This document shows, piece after piece, positions 1 through 7,020 of a stretch of 13,285 nt of DNA. Position 1 is the stretch's first letter; the number at the start of each line of letters is the position of its first letter. Under the pieces are notes generated by a model that saw only the letters and a list, made by a program, of their open reading frames with translations, did no database searches and was not told the origin of the DNA. The stretch is from an uncultured Veillonella sp. (lineage in GTDB: Bacteria > Bacillota_C > Negativicutes > Veillonellales > Veillonellaceae), in assembly GCA_900765235.1 (NCBI GenBank), contig CAAFRK010000120.1, positions 1-13,285 on the forward strand. The letters are read 5' to 3'. Made by a program: the position numbers and the translations under genes.

Positions 1-192
1 CTGCTCAAATGTTAAATCATGAATTCTATACAATGTATGTTATAACAACAAAATGTATCTAATCCTATTCTGAATATCTTGCAAATTAGTTTATAAATAT
101 CTTACGAATAAGACCTATAAATAGTCTTATGTATTAATCATATAAAAATGGCTTTATATATGCTGTAACTCAAGTCACCTTATTATCTAAGA
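1..192. other. AT-rich intergenic stretch downstream of crcB
   Basis: No coding region with a plausible start and ribosome binding site is visible in these 192 bases. The stretch holds an approximate direct repeat (74-89 and 97-112, 13 of 16 bases the same, 23 bases apart). It also holds a short inverted repeat (ATAAGAC at 108-114, GTCTTAT at 124-130). The inverted repeat lies past the end of crcB and could be a weak terminator, but neither strand has a convincing T-tract after it. The neighbouring gene on the left is outside the window. Confidence 0.4.
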
Positions 193-573
193 TTAGATCG
201 CACAGAGTATACGCGCTAATAACACACCAATCCAGCAAAGGATTAAGCCCCCTACAACTTGTACAAAACCATAGAATAAAGCTTGTACATAGGACTCAGA
301 CATCATCAGCTGTAGCATTTCAAAAGCAAAGGTAGAGAAGGTTGTAAATGCACCTAGCCCACCTACAACGAGGAAAAATCTCGCCAACTGCGGCAAATCT
401 GGCTTTTGCATGTATAGACCTAGTACAAGGCCAATAATGAGGCAACCGATGAGGTTTACTACGACCGTTCCATACGGAAAGGAACTCACCTTTGTCATAA
501 CCCATTCACCAAGAGCCATACGACATAACGCTCCAACAGCTCCACCGAGGGCAACTGCAATGTATTTTTCCAT
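193..573 (-). CDS. crcB: Fluoride ion channel CrcB/Fluc
   Basis: Encodes a 126-residue, four-helix inner-membrane protein of the CrcB/Fluc family, which exports fluoride and so protects the cell from it. The family signatures are all present: GGAVGALCR near residues 10-18, PYGTVVVNLIG at 33-43 with the conserved Asn40, and GAFTTFSTFAFE at 74-85. The last contains the Phe residues of the fluoride pore (about Phe79 and Phe82) and the TTFST break that forms the central sodium site in characterised Fluc channels. Hydrophobic helices fall roughly at 4-24, 33-55, 64-88 and 98-122. The start is well placed behind GGAGG four bases upstream. Fluc channels work as antiparallel dimers; only one copy is seen here, so a homodimer is likely unless a second gene lies left of the window. 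No fluoride riboswitch was recognised upstream. The gene is divergent from an Xre-type regulator. Confidence 0.95.
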   Translation of the reverse strand: MEKYIAVALGGAVGALCRMALGEWVMTKVSSFPYGTVVVNLIGCLIIGLVLGLYMQKPDLPQLARFFLVVGGLGAFTTFSTFAFEMLQLMMSESYVQALFYGFVQVVGGLILCWIGVLLARILCAI

Positions 574-621
574 ATTGCCTCCACTACTTACAGTACTATC
601 CTACGATTTTCACAATACGTG

Positions 622-647
622 TAATTATCTGAAATATCCGATAATTA
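622..647. promoter_or_regulatory. 26-bp near-perfect palindrome, candidate operator between crcB and the Xre gene
   Basis: The left arm starts TAATTATC (622-629) and the right arm ends GATAATTA (640-647). Of the 13 symmetric base pairs, 11 match, including the two outer arms of eight. It lies about 50 bases upstream of the crcB start and about 80 upstream of the Xre start. It sits where the -10 region of a crcB promoter would be if the TTGACT on the minus strand (669-664) is its -35. Dyad symmetry of this size fits a dimeric repressor; the adjacent Xre protein is the obvious candidate, which is inference. Confidence 0.5.
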
Positions 648-661
648 TCTAGTTTTCTATA

Positions 662-691
662 TTAGTCAATCACCAACAGTCTCAGTATACT
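662..691 (+). promoter_or_regulatory. Probable promoter of the Xre-family gene
   Basis: A TATACT -10 hexamer at 686-691 is preceded at 18 bases by TTAGTC (662-667), a weak -35. The expected transcript start is near 698, giving a leader of about 28 bases that ends in the AAGGAAGG ribosome binding site (711-718). The -10 is convincing; the -35 is poor, so the promoter may depend on an activator. Confidence 0.45.
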
Positions 692-725
692 ATATTTAGA
701 GAGCAGGGAAAAGGAAGGAATCCCT

Positions 726-1115
726 ATGAAATCTGCATCGACACCGTTAACTGAGCTACGGATCAATACCTATGAAGATCCTCTTTTACAACATCAATAT
801 GTGTGTTTAGGTCATAAAATTGCCAATATCCGCATATCATTAAATATGTCCCAATATAAGCTAGCACGCCAAGTTGGTATTAGCCGCAGTTATTTGAGCA
901 AGCTAGAATGCGGTACAGGCATATCCGGCATGTCTTTAGAGATCCTATTTAAAATCGCTCAAGCATTCCAAATTGACGTAGGCCAACTCGTAAGACTACG
1001 AATCGTAGATTATAAAAGCTGTAATGCGCATCTTACATCACACTACAAACGATTAGAATTCCTAAGCCATACACGTAACAATACGCCAGCAAAAACTGAT
1101 TCAAAGCTAAGCTAA
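726..1115 (+). CDS. Xre-family helix-turn-helix transcriptional regulator
   Basis: Encodes a 129-residue protein with one Cro/C1-type (HTH_3) DNA-binding domain at about residues 28-91. The helix-turn-helix core runs through SQYKLARQVGISRSYLSKLE (42-61), with the recognition helix at about 52-61. LEILFKIAQAFQIDVGQL follows as the last helices of the domain. About 27 residues precede the domain and a basic, polar tail of about 38 residues follows it. No sensor, peptidase or oligomerisation domain can be recognised. The ATG follows a good AAGGAAGG site at 711-718. The gene stands alone, divergent from crcB and convergent with a GntR-family gene. A palindrome in the shared upstream region suggests autoregulation and possibly control of crcB, which is inference. 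It could equally be a stand-alone regulator of distant genes. Confidence 0.85.
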   Translation: MKSASTPLTELRINTYEDPLLQHQYVCLGHKIANIRISLNMSQYKLARQVGISRSYLSKLECGTGISGMSLEILFKIAQAFQIDVGQLVRLRIVDYKSCNAHLTSHYKRLEFLSHTRNNTPAKTDSKLS

Positions 1116-1160
1116 GTTAAATTAAATTAATTAAATAAATACAGTAACCATCTACTACAT

Positions 1161-1189
1161 AAAAAGCTCCGCCAATGGCGGAGCCTTTC
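1161..1189 (-). terminator. Rho-independent terminator of the GntR gene (possibly bidirectional)
   Basis: A perfect 8-bp GC-rich stem, GCTCCGCC (1166-1173) and GGCGGAGC (1177-1184), closes a three-base loop. On the minus strand it is followed at once by TTTTT, the usual terminator layout, about 30 bases after the GntR stop codon. On the plus strand it is followed by the weaker CTTTC, so it may also stop Xre transcription. Confidence 0.85.
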
Positions 1190-1213
1190 ATATAGTATGC
1201 CCAATTAAAGGCA

Positions 1214-1921
1214 TTATACTTCATTAAGTTTTTTATGTTGTACCTCAGCATTTGCTTTTTTGAAGATAAATGCATTATTAATGTGCTGACGCATAGCATT
1301 TTCTGCTGCCACTTCATCATGACGCTCAATAGCATCTACGATATGATCATGTTCATCGTCACAATCATGTGTACGCACTGCATTGAAGGAGCTAATGTAC
1401 ATGTCGCGATTAACGCGTTCACGGAAGCTCGCAAGGTATTCTACAACGCGTTCATTGCCAGAGTAATGAGCGATCATTGTATGGAATCGACTGTTTACTT
1501 CAACACGTTCTGTAGCATCTTCGATTTCATGCATTTCTTTACAGATGTCACGCAATTCTTTAATTTGTTCGTCTGTAGCATGACGTGCACAAAGTCTTGC
1601 ACCAAGGCCTTCCATTACTTCACGCACTTGATACAATGCAATGATTTCCTCTGGTGTATCGGACTTTACAGTAACGCCCTTCCAAGGAACGATCACTACG
1701 AGGTTATCTTTAGCCAATTTACGGAATGCTTCACGCACAGGTGTTGCACTCACTTGCAATTGCTCTGCAATCTTTACTTCGTTAAGCTTTTCTTGTGGCA
1801 TCAATTCGCCTGTTAAAATAGCTGTTTTTAATGTTAAATACACTTGTTCACTGAGAGGTAATCTTTCAATAGAGTCCACAGCGGACAATTTATATTTATC
1901 TTTCGAATCTTGTTTTCCCAT
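1214..1921 (-). CDS. GntR-family transcriptional regulator, FCD (FadR) subfamily
   Basis: Encodes a 235-residue regulator. The N-terminal winged helix (about residues 20-86) carries the GntR hallmarks LKTAILTGEL, LNEVKIAEQLQVSATPVREA and a wing ending PWKGVTV. The C-terminal part (about 92-220) is an all-helical FCD ligand-binding domain. Its usual metal ligands are visible: Asn143 and His147 in NSRFH (Asn where many members have Asp), His193 in the EHDHIVDAI stretch, and His214 in RQHINNA. Members of this subfamily respond to small carboxylates such as fatty acyl-CoA, lactate, pyruvate or sugar acids. The ligand here cannot be told from the sequence. The start is supported by an AGGGGA site just upstream. 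The gene is divergent from a lipid kinase and ends at a strong hairpin terminator. A GTAC-centred palindrome at 1988-2007 is its probable operator and overlaps its own -10 (TATACT, 1988-1983), so autoregulation is likely. Confidence 0.93.
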   Translation of the reverse strand: MGKQDSKDKYKLSAVDSIERLPLSEQVYLTLKTAILTGELMPQEKLNEVKIAEQLQVSATPVREAFRKLAKDNLVVIVPWKGVTVKSDTPEEIIALYQVREVMEGLGARLCARHATDEQIKELRDICKEMHEIEDATERVEVNSRFHTMIAHYSGNERVVEYLASFRERVNRDMYISSFNAVRTHDCDDEHDHIVDAIERHDEVAAENAMRQHINNAFIFKKANAEVQHKKLNEV

Positions 1922-1987
1922 TACTATCCCCTAATCTTGTGTCCCGTTATATCTTTCATACTTTCAAAGAACGGCTAAAATGAGTAT

Positions 1988-2007
1988 AATATATTGTACG
2001 ATATATT
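1988..2007. promoter_or_regulatory. Candidate GntR/FCD operator, 20-bp palindrome
   Basis: AATATATTGTACGATATATT is symmetric at nine of ten base pairs around a central GTAC. FadR-subfamily regulators commonly bind short dyads with a TTGTnnACAA-like or TnGTnnnACnA-like core, and this site resembles them. It begins exactly at the minus-strand TATACT (1988-1983) that would be the -10 of the gntR gene. It lies 18-37 bases before the start of the lipid kinase's -35, so one bound dimer could influence both directions. Confidence 0.55.
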
Positions 2008-2024
2008 TTATATTTTGAATAAAT

Positions 2025-2052
2025 ATGTCATATATGATTTAGTGCATATAAT
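2025..2052 (+). promoter_or_regulatory. Probable promoter of the lipid kinase gene
   Basis: A perfect TATAAT (2047-2052) is preceded at 16 bases by ATGTCA (2025-2030), which matches TTGACA at four of six positions. Transcription would begin near 2059 and give a leader of about 80 bases. The leader ends with AAGGAAG (2124-2130), spaced seven bases from the ATG. Confidence 0.5.
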
Positions 2053-2137
2053 ATAATTATAGAGCCCATATCTAAGACTGTCAATTTAACGATAGATAAT
2101 AGCTATATCTCATTTTTGAAAGTAAGGAAGTTATATC

Positions 2138-3085
2138 ATGAGCCGTTGTTTGGTAATCATAAACCCTGTATCGGGTGGCGGTGCGGCGCGCCGGTATGCC
2201 CTCGATTTACAATGGAAATTGAGCACCTTATTCGAAACGATTGAGGTCAAATTCACCACCGGTGAAGGAGATGCTACACGTTTTGCAAAGGATGCTTGCG
2301 AACGCGGATTCGATGCTGTATTCTGCATGGGCGGTGATGGCACCGTAAATGAAACCGTAAATGGTATTGCCCAAGGTGGCTTCAAATCTACCTTTGGTTT
2401 TATACCAGTAGGTACTGTTAACGATATGTCTCGTGCCCTTGGCATTCATCAAAATCCAACACAAGCAATCAAACGCATTGATATCAATCAAACGCGTACC
2501 ATTGATATCGGTCGTTGCAATGATAAATATTTCTGCAACAATATCGCAGCCGGTGTGATTCCAAAGGTAATCGAAGAGGTTACACCAAAGGAAAAAAGTA
2601 TTTTAGGACCACTCGCCTACTTCTTGCGCGCAGGCCAAGCCTTGTTCACAACGAAAGACTACACATACCGCATCAAAACAGAGAACGACGATTTTATTTG
2701 TAAATCCCCTCTCGTTCTTGCATTGCTTACCAATGTAGTGTCTAGCTTTGAACGCTTTATGCCGGAAGCCTCTGTAGACGACGGTTATATGCGTATCATC
2801 ATCTTCAAGGAATACTTCATCCTCGATATCCTCAGCGTATTACCACTTATCCTCAGTGGTGCCATCTATAACTCTCGTTATACAACATCATTAACTGTGA
2901 AAAAAGCTCAAATTGAACTATTATCTGATATCGGTGATTTACCTACTAATATGGACGGCGATCAAGGTCCATCCATGCCGGTAGATATCGAAGTATTGCC
3001 GCGTGTACTAAAAGTATTTGCACCAGCAAAACACAAAAAGAAAAAGGCTTTGAATTTGCCTAAACTACCTCATATCGACTTATAA
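2138..3085 (+). CDS. Diacylglycerol kinase-like lipid kinase (YegS/BmrU/DgkB type)
   Basis: Encodes a 315-residue soluble lipid kinase of the DAGK catalytic-domain family, expected to use ATP to phosphorylate diacylglycerol or a related lipid at the inner face of the membrane. The motifs occur in order: INPVSGGGAARR (8-19), the nucleotide-binding loop GGDGT (65-69), IPVGTVNDMSRALG (89-102, family consensus PxGTxNDxAR), VDDGYM (213-218), and NMDGD (271-275). NMDGD matches the conserved DGE near the active site, with Asp in place of the usual Glu. The length is normal for the family. A lysine-rich tail (299-303) could touch anionic phospholipid, which is inference. In the Gram-positive DgkB branch the enzyme recycles diacylglycerol into phosphatidic acid. 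The gene is monocistronic, divergent from the GntR gene, and ends at a bidirectional terminator. The lipid substrate cannot be fixed from sequence. Confidence 0.92.
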   Translation: MSRCLVIINPVSGGGAARRYALDLQWKLSTLFETIEVKFTTGEGDATRFAKDACERGFDAVFCMGGDGTVNETVNGIAQGGFKSTFGFIPVGTVNDMSRALGIHQNPTQAIKRIDINQTRTIDIGRCNDKYFCNNIAAGVIPKVIEEVTPKEKSILGPLAYFLRAGQALFTTKDYTYRIKTENDDFICKSPLVLALLTNVVSSFERFMPEASVDDGYMRIIIFKEYFILDILSVLPLILSGAIYNSRYTTSLTVKKAQIELLSDIGDLPTNMDGDQGPSMPVDIEVLPRVLKVFAPAKHKKKKALNLPKLPHIDL

Positions 3086-3137
3086 CATGTCGCTTATAAC
3101 TTGTAATAAGTAACATAATTAAAAATACAGTTAACAT

Positions 3138-3170
3138 AAAAGCTCTCTATCCGTGGATAGAGAGCTTTTT
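3138..3170. terminator. Bidirectional rho-independent terminator between the lipid kinase and addA
   Basis: A perfect 11-bp stem, AGCTCTCTATC (3141-3151) paired with GATAGAGAGCT (3156-3166), closes a CGTG loop. It is followed by TTTTT on the plus strand and by TTTTATG on the minus strand. It lies between two convergent genes, 55 bases after the kinase stop and just below the addA stop, so it can serve both. Confidence 0.92.
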
Positions 3171-3177
3171 ATATTAA

Positions 3178-6100
3178 TCAGTCTATAATAATGGCATCAT
3201 GCAAGCGGAAGCTATAGATATAGCATGCTTTCACAGGCATCCCCGTCAATCGCTGCAAGGCCTCTTTATAGAGGTCCATTTGTATTTTATAGCGTTTGAT
3301 AAGGTCTTCCCCAGATTTGACGCGGTCTGTCTTGTAATCTACGAGAACCCATTCGCCATCCTCTTCAAAGGCGGTATCGATAATACCTTGAAGGAATAGA
3401 TTTTCTCCATCTTCAAGCGTATCGTATACCCGTTTCCCTTCAAATAGCATACTAAACGGTAATTCTCGTTCGATACGCTTCGCGTTGATGAGACGTTTCC
3501 CAAGATCAGAACTGAAGAATTTATAAAGACTTGTATCACTTAATAGATTTCGTTCTTCCTCGGTGAAAGTCCCTTTTCTTACCAATTCATCAAGCTCTTT
3601 TGTCAAAGAATCTTGTGTATAGTTAACGAGTGGTAACCACTGCATAGCCTCATGCATTAAGGTCCCCCATTGAGCCCCTGTTAACACATCCTCTTCGGAC
3701 TGTAACGCCTGTGGTTTGCGACCGAATACAGAGTTCGCTAAATCATCAGCTGAAACTGAAACAGTTGATGCGTTGGTATTACTAGCATCTAGCTTGATAG
3801 CTTGTCCTACAATCGCATCCGATACAGCTCGTTTAGCGCCCGTATCTACCGTTGCAATCGGTTCGTTAAGGGTATCAATAGTCCCTGCTTCTAGTTCTCG
3901 TTCTTGGAATCGTCGTTTTAATTCACTAACGGAGATTTTAGCCGTCCGTCGTGTGGCATCGCTATACGGATAGGTATAGTTAAAGCGGTCTACTATTTCC
4001 TGTGGTAATTCTACAGAGTTAACCGCCTTTAGCTCACGCACCTTGTTGATAGTGGTTTCGTCGATATCTGCTTTGTAGTCTAGATCACCATAGAGAGAGC
4101 CATCGTGAATTTCAACCTTTATGCGGCACTTCTTATCTGGTAAATCAAAATAGGTCGGCCCTTCGTACTCAATGGCTACACGCAATGGGTTACCACCGTC
4201 CAAATGACGAGCAAAGCCCATAACTAACCATTCTAGATACGTATTAGCTTGGGTGATAATATCCGTAGGTAGTTGTCGACCCTCTACAGAGGCAGAATTC
4301 TTAATGAGTTCACCTAATGTATTCAACCCTCCACTAGACTTTTTAAAGCCCTTTACAAAGCCCGTTAGGAACAGCTTATCTCGTGCCCGTGTTAACGCCA
4401 CATAGAGAATACGCTGTTCCTCGGCCTTGAGGGCTGCTTCTTTGACGTCTTTCACGTAGAACCACGGCATAGTTGGGAAAGACACCCGAATATCTGGGAA
4501 GTACCCTTTAAGACCAAGTCCTGCGTTTTTATCGATGAGGAGTTCTGAACGAAGATCCATCATATTGAACCGTTTTTGAACGCCAGATAAGAATACCACA
4601 GGGAACTCAAGGCCCTTACTCTTATGGATGGTCATGAGGCGCACCACATTGTCCGCTTCGCTCACCACATTGGCAAGAGGCATATCTTGGTTGCTATCAC
4701 GCAAGCTTTCCACAAAGCGCAAAAATCTAAAGAGTCCACGGAAGCCAGAGGCCTCATAGCCCTTAGCTCGGTCATACAGAGCGAGTACATTCGCACGGCG
4801 CACGAGACCGTTCGGCATGGCCCCTACATAATTTACATAATCTTGAGATTCGTAAATATCCCATAGCAAATCTGTTACACCGTGACGGCGCGATAAGGTA
4901 CGCCAACGCTCCATATGTCCAATAAAGGATAATAAGCGCTCATCTTGAGCCGCTTCTGCATAAGCAGGCATGAGAGACCACAAAGAGCCCTCACCAGATA
5001 AACGTAACGCACCTAGTTCATTTGCATCAAGCCCAACTAGACCAGAGTGCAATACCGCTGCCATCGGCAAGTCTTGTTCAGGATTATCTATGATGGATAA
5101 CAACGCTAGTAAGAGCTGAATTTCTTGGGCTTCAAAGTAACCATCCCGTTCATTTACTACCGCAGGGATGCCTGCTTGGCGCATGGCTTCTACGGCACGG
5201 GTGCCCCAACCCGCCAAGGATCTGCGCAAAATCGCAAAGTCTCGCCACTCGATTTGACGGAATGTACCATCTGGATTTTGCACCTGCTTCTTAGCAGCGT
5301 GAATTTCCTTAATCTTTTGAATAATGAAATCTAGCTCGCGTTCGTTGTTCTCAGGGTCATCCCCTTCGTCTTCGTCGCTTTCACTAGCACCGAGGGTATC
5401 CTTGCTCACATCTAAGAGCTGCACTTCCACGTCGCCTCCAACCCAGTCCTCAGGCGCATCCTCTACAATGCGACCAGGAATGAGGGATTCTGCCTCTGTA
5501 TAGTTAAGCTCTGCCGCCTCTTCCGTCATGATTTGATAGAACAAGAAATTTGTGGCAGCCAAGATATTTTCGTGAGATCGGAAGTTCTTCGCCAAATCAA
5601 TACGGCGCTCTACCGCATCAGTACCGCCGTAGGTGTTATATTTCTCCATAAACAGGGAACTGTCGGCCATACGGAAACTGTAAATAGCCTGCTTCACGTC
5701 GCCCACGTAGAACCGATTATCGACGCGAGAAATCAAGTTGATAATCGTCTCTTGCACGCCGTTCGTATCTTGGTATTCGTCGACCATGATTTCTTTGAAA
5801 GTATCTTGCAGCTCCTTCGCCACGTCAGACGGCTGAGGATCATCCTCTGTGCCAGGCTCAACGAGAAGGGCTAAGCATAAATGCTCTAAATCACTAAAAT
5901 CCATAATGCCTTGCTCTTGCTTCATATCCCGATAGGCTTGGTGGAATGCAATGGTGAGCTCCACAAGACCTTCAATGATAGGATATTGGGCCTTGAACTG
6001 CTCTTGTAAGGTAGCTTCTGGCACAGTGAACACTGCTGCTTGCATGGCTTTAAGGTCATCCTTATTTTGAGCACCTAAGGATTTAAACTCAGCTACCAAT

Positions 6101-7020
6101 ACAGGGTCAAAGGCTTGTGCCTCTTTTGAGCCCATGCGGAACTGGTCTTTAATAAAGGTATCCATATGCTTACAAGCTTCTCCCATATCGTCCCAGATTT
6201 GAGCATTTGAAAGCATGCCTAGTGCAGCTAATTGGTTATCATAAATATTTTGCCATTTATGAGGTCCCACAGGATCGAGCAAGATTTGTTCCATCCGTTC
6301 TAAGCGCTCACGAATGCGGTCCATAACAGCTATATGTTGATCCCACATATATTGACCCCATAGCGTATCGCTTGGGTTTATTTCCATAGCCTCTTTATAT
6401 GGTTCTAATGCTTTCCGTAACCAACCATCAGGATTAGCAAGGGACATAGCGTAGTTATATAGGGACATAATCTTCGCCGTTAAGCCTGCATCAGATTTAT
6501 CATCACTGAAGAAGTCTGCCAAATCATAAATATTATAAAGGCCCTCTTCATAGGATTTAGTTAATAAATCGGCTAATACCTCTTGTTGCAAGAGTGCCAT
6601 TTCTGCTTCATTACCAATACGAGCCGTCGGATTAATATCAAGCTTATAGAAATAGGAACGAATCACCCATTGGCAGAAGGAGTGCAACGTGGAAATATGC
6701 GCAGATGGTAAGAGATTAAGCTGTCGTTCAAGACGCTCTTGCATAGCCTCATCATCAGTCGACTCCATGGCTTTTGCCAAGGCTAGCCCAATACGAGCAC
6801 TCATCTCTTGCGCTGCCGCCTTTGTAAAGGTTACAACCATGAGCTCTTGCACGGATAAGGGATTATCCATATCCTTTAAACGCGTAATGATACGCTCTAC
6901 GAGAACAGCTGTTTTACCTGAACCGGCTGCTGCCGCTACCAGCAAGGTTTGATTATCTAAGGACGAATCCTTAGGCGCTATAATGGCAGACTCCTGCTCT
7001 GGCGTCCATTTAACACCCAT
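3178..7020 (-). CDS. addA: ATP-dependent helicase/nuclease AddA
   Basis: Encodes about 1280 residues, close to AddA of Bacillus. AddA is the helicase-nuclease motor of AddAB, which unwinds and resects double-strand ends and prepares 3' single strands for RecA. The N-terminal half is a UvrD-like superfamily 1 helicase: Walker A AAAAGSGKT (29-37), TFTKAA, Walker B MVDEYQDTN near 414, VGDVKQAIYSFR, LAKNFRS, then RLMTIHKSKGLEF near 800 and LYVALTRARDKLFL near 875. The C-terminal RecB-type nuclease shows GTLMHEAMQWL, GIIDTAF and VDYKTDRV (about 1210-1230), then YKIQMDLYKEAL, so the metal-binding Asp and catalytic Lys are present. An acidic run (DEDEGDD) interrupts the linker near residue 555. I chose ATG at 7020 because GGAGG lies eight bases before it. 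A GTG at 7029 is in frame but is itself part of that ribosome binding site. It overlaps addB by 11 bases. Confidence 0.95.
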   Translation of the reverse strand: MGVKWTPEQESAIIAPKDSSLDNQTLLVAAAAGSGKTAVLVERIITRLKDMDNPLSVQELMVVTFTKAAAQEMSARIGLALAKAMESTDDEAMQERLERQLNLLPSAHISTLHSFCQWVIRSYFYKLDINPTARIGNEAEMALLQQEVLADLLTKSYEEGLYNIYDLADFFSDDKSDAGLTAKIMSLYNYAMSLANPDGWLRKALEPYKEAMEINPSDTLWGQYMWDQHIAVMDRIRERLERMEQILLDPVGPHKWQNIYDNQLAALGMLSNAQIWDDMGEACKHMDTFIKDQFRMGSKEAQAFDPVLVAEFKSLGAQNKDDLKAMQAAVFTVPEATLQEQFKAQYPIIEGLVELTIAFHQAYRDMKQEQGIMDFSDLEHLCLALLVEPGTEDDPQPSDVAKELQDTFKEIMVDEYQDTNGVQETIINLISRVDNRFYVGDVKQAIYSFRMADSSLFMEKYNTYGGTDAVERRIDLAKNFRSHENILAATNFLFYQIMTEEAAELNYTEAESLIPGRIVEDAPEDWVGGDVEVQLLDVSKDTLGASESDEDEGDDPENNERELDFIIQKIKEIHAAKKQVQNPDGTFRQIEWRDFAILRRSLAGWGTRAVEAMRQAGIPAVVNERDGYFEAQEIQLLLALLSIIDNPEQDLPMAAVLHSGLVGLDANELGALRLSGEGSLWSLMPAYAEAAQDERLLSFIGHMERWRTLSRRHGVTDLLWDIYESQDYVNYVGAMPNGLVRRANVLALYDRAKGYEASGFRGLFRFLRFVESLRDSNQDMPLANVVSEADNVVRLMTIHKSKGLEFPVVFLSGVQKRFNMMDLRSELLIDKNAGLGLKGYFPDIRVSFPTMPWFYVKDVKEAALKAEEQRILYVALTRARDKLFLTGFVKGFKKSSGGLNTLGELIKNSASVEGRQLPTDIITQANTYLEWLVMGFARHLDGGNPLRVAIEYEGPTYFDLPDKKCRIKVEIHDGSLYGDLDYKADIDETTINKVRELKAVNSVELPQEIVDRFNYTYPYSDATRRTAKISVSELKRRFQERELEAGTIDTLNEPIATVDTGAKRAVSDAIVGQAIKLDASNTNASTVSVSADDLANSVFGRKPQALQSEEDVLTGAQWGTLMHEAMQWLPLVNYTQDSLTKELDELVRKGTFTEEERNLLSDTSLYKFFSSDLGKRLINAKRIERELPFSMLFEGKRVYDTLEDGENLFLQGIIDTAFEEDGEWVLVDYKTDRVKSGEDLIKRYKIQMDLYKEALQRLTGMPVKACYIYSFRLHDAIIID

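Noticed and set aside
1235..1816. Long plus-strand open frame of 193 codons opposite the GntR gene
   Set aside because: It is antisense to a clear GntR/FCD gene, is Cys/His/Phe-rich as shadow frames are, and has no ribosome binding site.
2094..2118. Possible hairpin (AGATA with TATCT) and T-run in the lipid kinase leader, considered as an attenuator
   Set aside because: The stem is only five AT pairs around an ATAGCTA loop and the T-run is short and displaced, too weak to call.
4321..5400. Possibility that AddA is interrupted or fused because of its acidic insertion near residue 555
   Set aside because: The frame is continuous and all helicase motifs before and after it are in order; acidic linkers at this place are compatible with the family.
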